NCBI GenBank assembly: GCA_050700835.1
Contig: JBOHDX010000148.1
Coordinates: 7,442 to 71,441, forward strand
DNA length: 64,000 nt
Direction: 5' to 3'
From: JBOHDX01 sp050700835
Lineage (GTDB): Bacteria; Actinomycetota; Actinomycetes; Propionibacteriales; Nocardioidaceae
The position numbers and the translations under genes were made by a program. Under the pieces are notes generated by a model, which was not told where the DNA came from, did no database searches, and worked only from the letters and a program-made list of their open reading frames with translations. Below, piece by piece: positions 1 through 7,387 of this stretch (its first letter is position 1; every line of letters begins with the position of its first letter).

Positions 1-2
1 TG

Positions 3-656
3 GTGCGGCGGACCTACGACCGTGACCCGCGCGGCAGCATCGTTCAGTTCAGCTACACCGAGATCGGCGACGAGTGCCGGCACTCGGTGATGTTCGGCAA
101 GACCCTCGAGCGGATCGGTGCACCGTTCTATCGCCCGCGGCGCTACCTGCACGAGCTCGGACGATTCTTCAAGGCGACCGCCAACGGCACCATGTGCTTC
201 GCCGGCGCGCTGTTCGTCGAGGAGGTTCTCGACCAGCTGCAACGCGAGGCGATCGTCGACGAGTCCCTGCAGCCACTGGTACGCATGGTGAGCCATGTGC
301 ACGTGGTCGAGGAGGCTCGTCACATGCGCTTCGCCCGTGCGGAGGCGCCGGTGGCGTTCGCGCACCTCGGCCGATCGGGACGCGCGTGGACCAAGCTGAT
401 GATCGGGGCCGTGGCGTACTTCGCGGGCACGCAGCTCGTGCATCGCGACGTCTACGCCGTCGTCGGTCTGGACCCCGTCGAGGCCGAGAAGGTCGCCCAC
501 GCCAACCCGCACTGGCGGCGGACGCGCGCCTGGGCGGCCCGTCGGGTGGTCGCCACCCTCGACGAGCTCGGCCTCATCTCCGGCCCGAGCGCACGGCTGT
601 GGCGACGCGCGGGCCTGCTCGACGACTTCTCCGACGACCCGGCGATGCTCACGTGA
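3..656 (+). CDS. AurF-like diiron oxygenase, C-terminal part (5' end outside window)
   Basis: The reading frame is open to the left edge, so the GTG at position 3 is probably not the true start and only the last ~217 residues are seen. Visible carboxylate/histidine motifs are EIGDECRHS, EEVLDQ and HVVEEARHM. Their spacing is that of the four-helix ferritin-like diiron core of the AurF (p-aminobenzoate N-oxygenase) family, in which Glu and His ligate two irons. The substrate cannot be deduced. The stop overlaps the GTG of the following DUF4873 gene (GTGA), so the two are translationally coupled. Family assignment is fairly sure; the function is not known. Confidence 0.75.
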   Translation: MRRTYDRDPRGSIVQFSYTEIGDECRHSVMFGKTLERIGAPFYRPRRYLHELGRFFKATANGTMCFAGALFVEEVLDQLQREAIVDESLQPLVRMVSHVHVVEEARHMRFARAEAPVAFAHLGRSGRAWTKLMIGAVAYFAGTQLVHRDVYAVVGLDPVEAEKVAHANPHWRRTRAWAARRVVATLDELGLISGPSARLWRRAGLLDDFSDDPAMLT

Positions 657-991
657 CCCCCGGCCCGGAAGCCGCGGACCTTCCCCGACTCGGGTACGAC
701 GGTCCGCTCACCGTGTCCGCCGACGGTGAGTCGGCCGGCGTGACGGTGAACGGGCACCTGCGCGGCGTGTTCCAGCCGATCGACGGCAGCTTCCACTGGT
801 ACGGCCGGCTCGATCCGGACGACGCGGTGACGGATCTCGCGGCACGCCTGGGCCGCAGACCGGTGCACGTCGCGGTCTCCGGCCGCAATCGGGTGAGGGC
901 TCGGATCGGGGAGCAGAACCCGTGGGGCGGCCGCCGGATCATCGGCACGGGGCCTCCGCCGTTCGCGGTGGCTCAGGACTGGCGCAGCTAG
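653..991 (+). CDS. DUF4873 domain protein
   Basis: The protein has 112 residues and starts at the GTG that overlaps the upstream stop codon by 4 bp. Most of it is one small beta-rich domain with the motif GYDGPLTV near residue 15 and PIDGSFHWYGRL near residue 40. I recognise this as DUF4873, usually found as a free-standing protein or as the C-terminal tail of flavin monooxygenases in actinobacteria. No catalytic residues are obvious. Coupling to the AurF-like oxygenase suggests an accessory role in the same oxidation. The longer frame extending upstream to position 74 is a shadow of the oxygenase gene. Confidence 0.75.
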   Translation: MTPGPEAADLPRLGYDGPLTVSADGESAGVTVNGHLRGVFQPIDGSFHWYGRLDPDDAVTDLAARLGRRPVHVAVSGRNRVRARIGEQNPWGGRRIIGTGPPPFAVAQDWRS

Positions 992-1058
992 CACCGCCGG
1001 TCGGGGCTCTCCTTCCCGCATCCCCGTCAGGTCATCGTCCCGCCCGGTCCCGCCCCCG

Positions 1059-2342
1059 TCAGGTGAGGGGGCGCAGGACGATCGACTGCTCGCGGCCGGG
1101 CCCGACCCCCAGCACCGAGAACGGCGCGCCGGACATGCCCTCCAGCGCGCGCACGTACTCCCGTGCGCTGGGAGGCAGCGCGTCGAACGACCGGCACCCG
1201 GAGATGTCCTCGGTCCAGCCGGCGAGCTCCTCATAGACCGGCACGGCGTGATGGAACTCCGTCTGCGTCATCGGAAGCTCCGTCTGCCGTACCCCGTCGA
1301 TGTCGTAGGCCACGCACACCGGAATCGTCACCAGCCCGGTCAGCGTGTCGAGCTTGGTCAGCACGAAGTCGGTGACGCCGTTGACCCTGGCGGCGAAGCG
1401 CGCCACCGGAGCGTCGTACCAGCCGCACCGGCGCGGTCGTCCCGTGGTCGTGCCGTACTCGTGGCCGGCGTCTCGCAGCCAGTCACCGTCGACGCCCAGA
1501 AGCTCGGTGGGGAACGGGCCTTCTCCCACGCGGGTTGCGTAGGCCTTGACGATGGCGATCACCTTGTCGATCCGAGTCGGCGGGATGCCGGTCCCGATGC
1601 ACGCCCCGCCGGACGTGGCCGAGCTCGACGTCACGAACGGGTACGTCCCGTGGTCGACGTCGAGCAGCGTGGCCTGGCCGGCTTCGAGCAGCACCGTGCG
1701 CCCGTCGTCGAGCGCATGGTTGAGCAGCAGACCTGTGTCGGCGACCATCGGGCGGACCCGGTCCGCGTAGGCCATCAGCTCGTCGACGACCTCGTCGACG
1801 GCGATCGCGCGACGGTTGTAGATCTTGTGCAGCATCTGGTTCTTGGTCTCGAGGGCACCTTCGACCTTCTGCCGCAGGATCTTCTCGTCGAACAAGTCCT
1901 GCACCCGGATCCCGAGCCGATTCATCTTGTCGGCGTACGTCGGACCGATCCCACGTCCGGTGGTGCCGATCCGGCGAGACCCCAGGAACCGCTCGGTGAC
2001 CTTGTCGAGAGTGCGGTGGTACGGCGCGATGAGGTGCGCGTTGGAGCTGATCACGAGCCGTGAGGTGTCGACCCCACGAGCGTCGAGCGCGTCGATCTCC
2101 TCGAACAGCACGGCCAGGTCGATCACCACGCCGTTGCCGATCACCGGGGTGACCCCTGGGGTGAGGATGCCGCTCGGCAGCAGGTGCAGGGCGTACTTCT
2201 CGTCGCCGATGACGACCGTGTGACCGGCGTTGTTGCCGCCATTGAACTTCACCACGTAGTCGGCGTCGCCGCCGAGCTGGTCCGTCGCCTTCCCCTTGCC
2301 TTCGTCGCCCCATTGAGCGCCGACGATCACGATCGCGGGCAT
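1059..2342 (-). CDS. purA: Adenylosuccinate synthetase
   Basis: This 427-residue cytosolic enzyme makes adenylosuccinate from IMP, aspartate and GTP, the first committed step to AMP. It begins MPAIVIVGAQWGDEGKGK, the P-loop-like GDEGKGK signature of PurA, and continues with NGGNNAGHTVV, the IMP-site segment RIGTTGRGIGPTYADK and a C-terminal guanine/adenine-site region. Length is normal for the family (~430). I chose the ATG at 2342 rather than the longer frame because homology starts there and a GAGGGG-type Shine-Dalgarno sits just upstream. The neighbouring upstream gene on the same strand is a regulator 112 nt away. Confidence 0.97.
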   Translation of the reverse strand: MPAIVIVGAQWGDEGKGKATDQLGGDADYVVKFNGGNNAGHTVVIGDEKYALHLLPSGILTPGVTPVIGNGVVIDLAVLFEEIDALDARGVDTSRLVISSNAHLIAPYHRTLDKVTERFLGSRRIGTTGRGIGPTYADKMNRLGIRVQDLFDEKILRQKVEGALETKNQMLHKIYNRRAIAVDEVVDELMAYADRVRPMVADTGLLLNHALDDGRTVLLEAGQATLLDVDHGTYPFVTSSSATSGGACIGTGIPPTRIDKVIAIVKAYATRVGEGPFPTELLGVDGDWLRDAGHEYGTTTGRPRRCGWYDAPVARFAARVNGVTDFVLTKLDTLTGLVTIPVCVAYDIDGVRQTELPMTQTEFHHAVPVYEELAGWTEDISGCRSFDALPPSAREYVRALEGMSGAPFSVLGVGPGREQSIVLRPLT

Positions 2343-2401
2343 GAGGTACCCCTCACCACGAAGCTCGTCACGAGCTGGCTGTGCCTCGTGAACATAACGG
2401 G

Positions 2402-2426
2402 GCTCCGGTCGCAAGCGCACCGGAGC
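2402..2426. terminator. Short hairpin between regulator and purA
   Basis: GCTCCGGT (2402-2409) and ACCGGAGC (2419-2426) form a perfect 8-bp stem with a 9-nt loop. It lies in the 112-nt gap between the end of the regulator gene and the start of purA, both on the minus strand. It may end regulator transcription; no U-tract follows, as is common at high GC. Confidence 0.4.
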
Positions 2427-2454
2427 TCTTGCCACCGCAGCCTAGCGAACAGCC

Positions 2455-3435
2455 TCACAGCCAGCCGCGGTGTACCGCCTCGACGCCCACCTGGAACCGT
2501 GACACGGCGCCGAGCTCGGCCATCAGCTCCGACACCCGGCGGCGTACCGTCCGCAGCGACAGTCCCATGCTGCGGGCGATCTGCTCGTCGATGGCTCCAG
2601 ACCCGAGCAGCTCCAGCAGGGCACGCCGGTCGTCGGTCAGGTCCTGCCCCAACCCCGGGATCGCGGTGGCCCGCATCCACAGGGACTCGAACAGCGCGAT
2701 CAGCGCGTCGATCAGGCCTCGGTGCCGGATGACCAGCCGGTGGCCGCCGGGCGCGCCCCACTGCTCGGTCATCACCGCGACCTCGGGGCCGAAGATCACC
2801 AGCCGGCTCGGCACATCGGCCAGTACCCGCACGACCTCTCCCGCGTTGATCCGGTGCCGGATGGCGTAGCCATTGCGTTCTATGGCCTGCATCGGGCACA
2901 GCGCCCTCGACGGGCGGCCGGTATTCAGTGCGTCCACGACGGCCGCGTCGATCTCGGGCGAGAAGCCCGACGACCACTGGTCCGGACGCAGGAAGAGCAT
3001 CTCGCCCTCGGTCGACGAGGCAAGCGCCATGATGATGCCGACCGCCTCCTCCATCGGCACGAGATCGACCCAGCTCGGAGCCGACATTGACAGCTGACCG
3101 GCTCGCAGCTCGGTCATGAACTCCGGGATCGCCATCCGCGCGGCGGCGAGCTGGTCCTGCCGGTGCCGCATGGCCAGCACCTCGTCCTGCAGCATCTTCC
3201 CCAAGGCGAGCTCCGGCTCGACCGCGGTCACCACACCCCTGTCCAGGGTGATCAGGCCGGCCGCCTCCAGCCGGTCCAGCACCGCCCCGAGGTCCCGCAA
3301 CGGCCGGCCCCTGGTATCGGTCAGGTCGTTGACCCGATCCCCGGAGTGGCGCAGAACGACCCGGTAGACCCGTTCCTCGTCCCATCCGAGCCCGAGGACG
3401 GCGAGTGGACCTACGGATTTCGTTGCCTCGTCCAT
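2455..3435 (-). CDS. TrmB-like / LuxR-type HTH transcriptional regulator
   Basis: About 326 residues from the ATG at 3435; an ATG at 3444 is an equally possible start. The N-terminal ~75 residues look like a winged-helix DNA-binding domain of the TrmB type (LVLRHSGDRVNDL, then RLEAAGLITL). A central ligand-sensing region follows. The last ~60 residues form a LuxR-type helix-turn-helix (LGSGAIDEQIARSMGLSLRT then VRRRVSELMAELG). This double-HTH arrangement is frequent in actinobacterial regulators of unknown effector. A TGCCATTGGCA palindrome at 3450-3460, just upstream of the start, could be an autoregulatory operator. The target genes cannot be told from sequence. Confidence 0.75.
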   Translation of the reverse strand: MDEATKSVGPLAVLGLGWDEERVYRVVLRHSGDRVNDLTDTRGRPLRDLGAVLDRLEAAGLITLDRGVVTAVEPELALGKMLQDEVLAMRHRQDQLAAARMAIPEFMTELRAGQLSMSAPSWVDLVPMEEAVGIIMALASSTEGEMLFLRPDQWSSGFSPEIDAAVVDALNTGRPSRALCPMQAIERNGYAIRHRINAGEVVRVLADVPSRLVIFGPEVAVMTEQWGAPGGHRLVIRHRGLIDALIALFESLWMRATAIPGLGQDLTDDRRALLELLGSGAIDEQIARSMGLSLRTVRRRVSELMAELGAVSRFQVGVEAVHRGWL

Positions 3436-3512
3436 GGCGGGCATGTTAATGCCATTGGCACTTGCATGCCGCCCGTTGCGCACGCTCGCGTGCGATCATG
3501 TCGATGGACGGT

Positions 3513-3554
3513 CTCGGGGCCGGAATCGCAGCAGGGGACGATTCCGGCCCCGAG
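3513..3554. terminator. 16-bp inverted repeat, likely terminator of the DUF3151 gene
   Basis: A perfect 16-bp inverted repeat (arms 3513-3528 and 3539-3554, 10-nt loop) lies 126 nt past the stop of the minus-strand DUF3151 gene and upstream of the regulator gene. The strong GC-rich stem without a U-tract fits a high-GC terminator. I see no coding sequence in 3445-3679. Confidence 0.55.
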
Positions 3555-3679
3555 GCCGTTCGGCGTCGGACGACCTTCGATATCCGCAGCGCACCTGTGC
3601 GAGTGGCTCGTAGGTGCTCGGGCCGGTGGGCCGTCGGCCGACCCGGCCAGCGATTCGTGGCACGGCGGCGGCGACCGAC

Positions 3680-4090
3680 TCAGTCGACCAGCGCGGCGTA
3701 CCCGGTGGGCGTGGAGTCGGCCAGGAGCGTGCGGCACCGGTCGGCCTCCTCGTCGTCGCCGATCCGGCCGGCGGCGTTGGCGAGGGCCGCCAGTGCACGG
3801 AGGAAGCCGCGGTTGGGCTCGTGCTCCCAAGGCACTGGCCCATGGCCGCCCCAACCGTTGCGACGCAGCGCGTCGAGGCCACGGTGGTAGCCGGTGCGCG
3901 CGTAGGCATAGGCATCGACGTCGCGCCCGTCGTGCAACGCCTGCTCGGCCAGCGTCGCCCAGGCCAGGCTCGACGCCGGGTACGCCCGCGCGACATCGTC
4001 GGGGGTGGAACCGGAGGCGAGCAGATCGGCGGCCGGGTCGACCGGGAGCAAAGTGGGCGGGGGGTCACCGAGCAGGTTGTGCTGACTCAT
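3680..4090 (-). CDS. DUF3151 family protein
   Basis: A 136-residue soluble protein beginning MSQHNLLGDPPPTLLP. It has an alanine-rich helical body (SSLAWATLAEQAL, AYAYARTGYHRGLDALRRNG, NRGFLRALAALANAAG) resembling a short TPR-like array. I recognise it as DUF3151, conserved in actinobacteria near purA and fba, as here. Function is unknown. In this genome the expected adjacency to fba is interrupted by the AbiEi-like gene and its flanking repeats. Confidence 0.8.
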   Translation of the reverse strand: MSQHNLLGDPPPTLLPVDPAADLLASGSTPDDVARAYPASSLAWATLAEQALHDGRDVDAYAYARTGYHRGLDALRRNGWGGHGPVPWEHEPNRGFLRALAALANAAGRIGDDEEADRCRTLLADSTPTGYAALVD

Positions 4091-4116
4091 ACCCCCATCC
4101 TGCCCTGCCGCGGTTT

Positions 4117-4193
4117 ACCACGTTCTCGTGGTACGTCGGCGCTTCTCATGGGTTGCAGCCCATGAGAAGTGCCAGCGTGCCATGAGAAGTGCG
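4117..4193 (+). repeat. Hairpin element C, left copy (inverted partner at 5338-5412)
   Basis: This 77-bp element contains two palindromes: ACCACG-ttct-CGTGGT at 4117-4132, and an 11-bp stem CTTCTCATGGG...CCCATGAGAAG at 4142-4169 with a 6-nt loop. A third half, CATGAGAAG, is at 4181-4189. Its reverse complement recurs at 5338-5412 with about 85% identity by eye, including 24 identical bases at the outer edge. The two copies flank the AbiEi-like gene in opposite orientations. It could be a repeat-bounded insertion or a pair of related terminators. Confidence 0.8.
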
Positions 4194-4251
4194 TCTCCGA
4201 GCAGCGCCGGACGGACGCCCACCCAGTCGGATGTCACTGGGCACTCGGCCG

Positions 4252-5235
4252 TCACGCGATCACCGTTCGATGGTTGGTATAACGTCGACGGGACGCGGCC
4301 AGCGCTTGGCGAATCGTCCGGATCAGGCGATCGGACCGCGAGGGTTCCAGGTCTCCCCAGGTCCATCTCGTCATGCCGAAGAGCTCAGCTCGGAGCGAGT
4401 CCTCTCGGCGCTTCTCGCGGAACACCACGTCGCCCGGATCCTGGCCCCCCGGAAGGTCGCGGTAGTACTTCAGGCGGCCGTCGAACTCGCCGAGATGGCA
4501 CCACTCCTCCCACCCGAAGTCAGCGATACCGAGCAGTGTCTGATTCGCGTTGCGTACGACGTACTGCAATGTCGGGGCTGGGAGGGCGTTACGCCAGAAC
4601 AGGTATCGCGAACGTGACTCGCCCACCGATTCGGACAGACCGTTGCTGAGCCGCACGACCAACCGGGAACGTCGCGATCCAGGCCAGTCAGAGCGTTGGG
4701 CGGCGACAGCCTCGAGTGTGTGCGCGTCGACCTCCCCTATGTGCAGAGCCGAGTCGACCATCACCACGCCACTCTCGGCGCTGATCTCGCCCGTCGCATC
4801 GACCAGCGAACGCACCTCGTTCGCGCACACAAGCGAACCGACCTGGACGAGATCGTTGTCGGAGATCGCGCCCACGTGATGGCGGACCCCCGCTTCGTTG
4901 CGCCCCGCACCTCCGTCCAGACGAGTGACATGAACTTCGGTCATGTCCCATCCCCATTGAAGGTGCCGGTGAGCGGCTGAGGCCGACTGGTGGGTCAGGG
5001 CCACCCGTCCGCTCAGGCTGGACATCACCGCGTGCGCCAGGACCAGGTGACGTTCCCGTGGGTCGAGTGCGTCGAACACGTCCGCGAACGAGTACGCGCC
5101 GTGGCGTACCCGACGCAGCGCGCCAGCCCGGACTGCCGCGCGAAGGTCCCGGTCGGTGAGACCGCAGTCCAGCGCTTGGGCCCGGGTGAAGTGACCGCCC
5201 TGCTGAGCAGCGAGCGCTCGAAGTCGACTGTCCAT
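4252..5235 (-). CDS. AbiEi-like (type IV antitoxin domain) protein with DUF559-like C-terminus
   Basis: About 327 residues from the ATG at 5235 (MDSRLRALAAQQGGHFTRAQ); a longer frame to 5295 lacks similarity. The N-terminus is a winged-helix of the AbiEi type (RAQALDCGLTDRDLRAAVRAG, then LRRVRHGAYSF). A central region follows (HQSASAAHRHLQWGW). The C-terminal part (ESRSRYLFWRN..., ADFGWEEWCHLGEFDGRLKY) resembles the VSR/DUF559 nuclease fold seen in many actinobacterial proteins of this kind, with D, E and K in suitable order. No partner toxin is adjacent. Inverted copies of a 76-bp repeat bracket the gene and its base composition looks less GC-rich than its neighbours, so acquisition is likely. 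Confidence 0.65.
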   Translation of the reverse strand: MDSRLRALAAQQGGHFTRAQALDCGLTDRDLRAAVRAGALRRVRHGAYSFADVFDALDPRERHLVLAHAVMSSLSGRVALTHQSASAAHRHLQWGWDMTEVHVTRLDGGAGRNEAGVRHHVGAISDNDLVQVGSLVCANEVRSLVDATGEISAESGVVMVDSALHIGEVDAHTLEAVAAQRSDWPGSRRSRLVVRLSNGLSESVGESRSRYLFWRNALPAPTLQYVVRNANQTLLGIADFGWEEWCHLGEFDGRLKYYRDLPGGQDPGDVVFREKRREDSLRAELFGMTRWTWGDLEPSRSDRLIRTIRQALAASRRRYTNHRTVIA

Positions 5236-5337
5236 CCGCCGACAGTTGCCGTGGCAGCGTCGACGCACAAGGCCGAAGGCACCAGTTGTGGACAACCCTC
5301 TACTCGCCGGGCCCTGCCGACAGATCGGTCGACCCGT

Positions 5338-5412
5338 CGCTTCTCATGGCATGTCGGCACTTCTCATGGGTTGTACCCCGTGAGACGTGCCGACGTACCA
5401 CGAGAACGTGGT
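5338..5412 (-). repeat. Hairpin element C, right copy (inverted relative to 4117-4193)
   Basis: This is the reverse-complement partner of the element at 4117-4193. The first 24 bases of each copy, read from its outer edge inward, are identical, and a CCCATGAGAAGTGCC block is shared. Several differences inside the central hairpin break its pairing here (CTTCTCATGGG against CCCGTGAGACG). It lies between the 3' end of fba (5445) and the start of the AbiEi-like gene. Confidence 0.8.
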
Positions 5413-5444
5413 CACCCGACGCGGCAGCGGTCGCGGCAGGGGGG

Positions 5445-6467
5445 TCAGGGGGTGGCGGTGCCGGCGCAGCGGAGGTTCTCGCACGCCACGGTGACCCGCG
5501 CCGCCATCGACGCCTCGGCGGCCTTGCCGTACACCCGGGGGTCATAGGCCTTCTTGTCCCCCATGTCCCCGTCGATCTTGAGCACGCCGTCGTAGTGCGC
5601 GAACATGTGCCCGGCCACCGCGCGCGTGAACGCATACTGCGTGTCGGTGTCGATGTTCATCTTGATCACGCCGTAGTCGACCGCCGCCGAGATCTCCTCC
5701 GGCAGCGAGCCCGAACCGCCGTGGAACACCAGGTCGAACGGCTTCTGGCGGTCGTACTTCTCCCCCACCACCTGCTGCGCCTGCTGCAGGATCTCGGGCC
5801 GCAGCTTGACGTTTCCGGGCTTGTACACCCCGTGGACGTTGCCGAACGTCAGGGCGGTGAGGTAGCGGCCCTTCTCGCCCAGCCCGAGCGCCGCGGCCAC
5901 CGCGAGCGCGTCCTCCGGGCTCGAGTAGAGCTTCTCGTCCATCGCACCGACGACGCCGTCCTCCTCGCCGCCGACCACACCCACCTCGATCTCGAGCACG
6001 ACGTGCGCGGCGGCCGCCTTGGCCAACAACTCCTGCGCGATGTCGAGATTCTCGTCGAGGGGCGTCGCCGAACCGTCCCACATGTGTGACTGGAAGTAGG
6101 GCAGACCCCCTTGTGCCACGCGGTTCGTGGACAGCTCGAGCAGCGGGCGTACGAATCCGTCGAGCTTGTCCTTGGGGCAGTGGTCGGTGTGAAGGGCCAC
6201 GTTGACGGGGTACTTCTTCGCCACCTCGACCGCATAGGCCGCGAACGCGACGGAGCCGGTGACCATGTCCTTGATCGTGGCGCCCGACAGGAACTCCGCA
6301 CCCCCTGTCGACACCTGCACGATCCCGTCGCTGCCCGCCTCGGCGAAGCCGCGCAGCGCCGAGTGCAACGTCTGCGACGACGTGACGTTGACAGCGGGGT
6401 AGGCGAACGACCCGGCCTTCGCCTTGTCGAGCATCTGCGCGTAGACCTCGGGCGTGGCGATCGGCAT
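5445..6467 (-). CDS. fba: Class II fructose-bisphosphate aldolase
   Basis: A 340-residue glycolytic/gluconeogenic enzyme interconverting fructose 1,6-bisphosphate with DHAP and glyceraldehyde 3-phosphate. Zinc-site and catalytic segments of class II aldolases are visible: ALHTDHCPKD (catalytic Asp and Zn His, ~residue 95), EIEVGVVGGEEDGV (Glu ligand), NVHGVYKPGN and VFHGGSGS (further Zn His), and KMNIDTDTQYAFTRA near residue 288. Start is the ATG at 6467, with GGAG about 6 nt upstream. The longer frame running upstream into the S-component gene is spurious. Length fits the actinobacterial class IIa type. Confidence 0.97.
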   Translation of the reverse strand: MPIATPEVYAQMLDKAKAGSFAYPAVNVTSSQTLHSALRGFAEAGSDGIVQVSTGGAEFLSGATIKDMVTGSVAFAAYAVEVAKKYPVNVALHTDHCPKDKLDGFVRPLLELSTNRVAQGGLPYFQSHMWDGSATPLDENLDIAQELLAKAAAAHVVLEIEVGVVGGEEDGVVGAMDEKLYSSPEDALAVAAALGLGEKGRYLTALTFGNVHGVYKPGNVKLRPEILQQAQQVVGEKYDRQKPFDLVFHGGSGSLPEEISAAVDYGVIKMNIDTDTQYAFTRAVAGHMFAHYDGVLKIDGDMGDKKAYDPRVYGKAAEASMAARVTVACENLRCAGTATP

Positions 6468-6499
6468 GGGGACTCCAGACGGACGACGGTGATGAACCC

Positions 6500-7387
6500 T
6501 CAGTATCGCGGCTGCTCCGGCGGGTCGCCAACGGGTCCGGCGACGCCACGCGTCACGGGCGCACCGAACGAAGCACGCCGCAGGGCGCGTCGCAACGTGG
6601 CCAGCACCGCCGGACCGAGCACGACGATGGCGACCGCGTTGGTGATCGCACGCCCCGTGTCCCACGACATCGTCGACGTGGTGAGCGTGTAGACCGCGAA
6701 TCGGTGCAGGTTCGTCGTCAGCGCGGCGTCGGGCAGGAAGGACAGTGTCGTGCCGCTGCCCACGGCGTACGGCCAGAACCACAGGTTCATCAACGCACCG
6801 AAGAGGTACGCCACGACCACGCCGTAACCCACGAGCATGCCGATCTCGGCGCGGCCACGTACCCGCTTCGGAAGCAGCCCCGCGCCCATGCCGATCCAGG
6901 CAGACGCGATCATCTGGAACGGCAGCCAAGGGCCGACGCCGCCGGTGAGCAGTGCCGACGCGAACACGGACGTGCAGCCCAGCGCGAAGCCGAAGCCCGG
7001 CCCGAACACCCGGCCGGCCAGCACCAGCAGGAAGAACACGAGCTCGATGCCGGCGATGCCTGCGCTCAGCGGGCGCAGCGCGGCGTTGACGGCGGACAGC
7101 ACTCCGAGCATCGCCAGGGCCTTGGAGTCGAGGCCGCCATCGGCCAACGACGTGAGCACCACGCCGACGATCACCGGCAGCACCAGGATGAACAGGAACG
7201 GCGCATCCGTCGTGTGGGCGGCGCCCTGCTCAGGGGCGCGCACCAGCAGCGGCCAACAGAACATGGCCAGCCCGGCGACGGTGGCGAGCGCCAGCATCAC
7301 CGCCGAGCGGCGGCCCACCCGCACGGCGCGGACCCGCGGGTCGAACCCGGCCGCTCGTGCAGCCGCGCGGGGCAGCAGGTCAACCAC
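6500..7387 (-). CDS. ECF transporter S component (probable cobalamin type)
   Basis: A 295-residue integral membrane protein with about six to eight hydrophobic segments from residue ~28 onward, including ELVFFLLVLAGRVFGPGFGF and GGVGPWLPFQMIASAWIGMG, features of larger ECF substrate-binding (S) subunits. It starts at GTG 7387, overlapping the upstream ATPase gene by 8 bp, and is the last gene of a five-gene operon behind a cobalamin riboswitch. The S subunit sets specificity, so it most likely captures cobalamin or a corrinoid precursor. That assignment rests on the riboswitch and neighbours rather than on diagnostic residues. Confidence 0.8.
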   Translation of the reverse strand: MVDLLPRAAARAAGFDPRVRAVRVGRRSAVMLALATVAGLAMFCWPLLVRAPEQGAAHTTDAPFLFILVLPVIVGVVLTSLADGGLDSKALAMLGVLSAVNAALRPLSAGIAGIELVFFLLVLAGRVFGPGFGFALGCTSVFASALLTGGVGPWLPFQMIASAWIGMGAGLLPKRVRGRAEIGMLVGYGVVVAYLFGALMNLWFWPYAVGSGTTLSFLPDAALTTNLHRFAVYTLTTSTMSWDTGRAITNAVAIVVLGPAVLATLRRALRRASFGAPVTRGVAGPVGDPPEQPRY

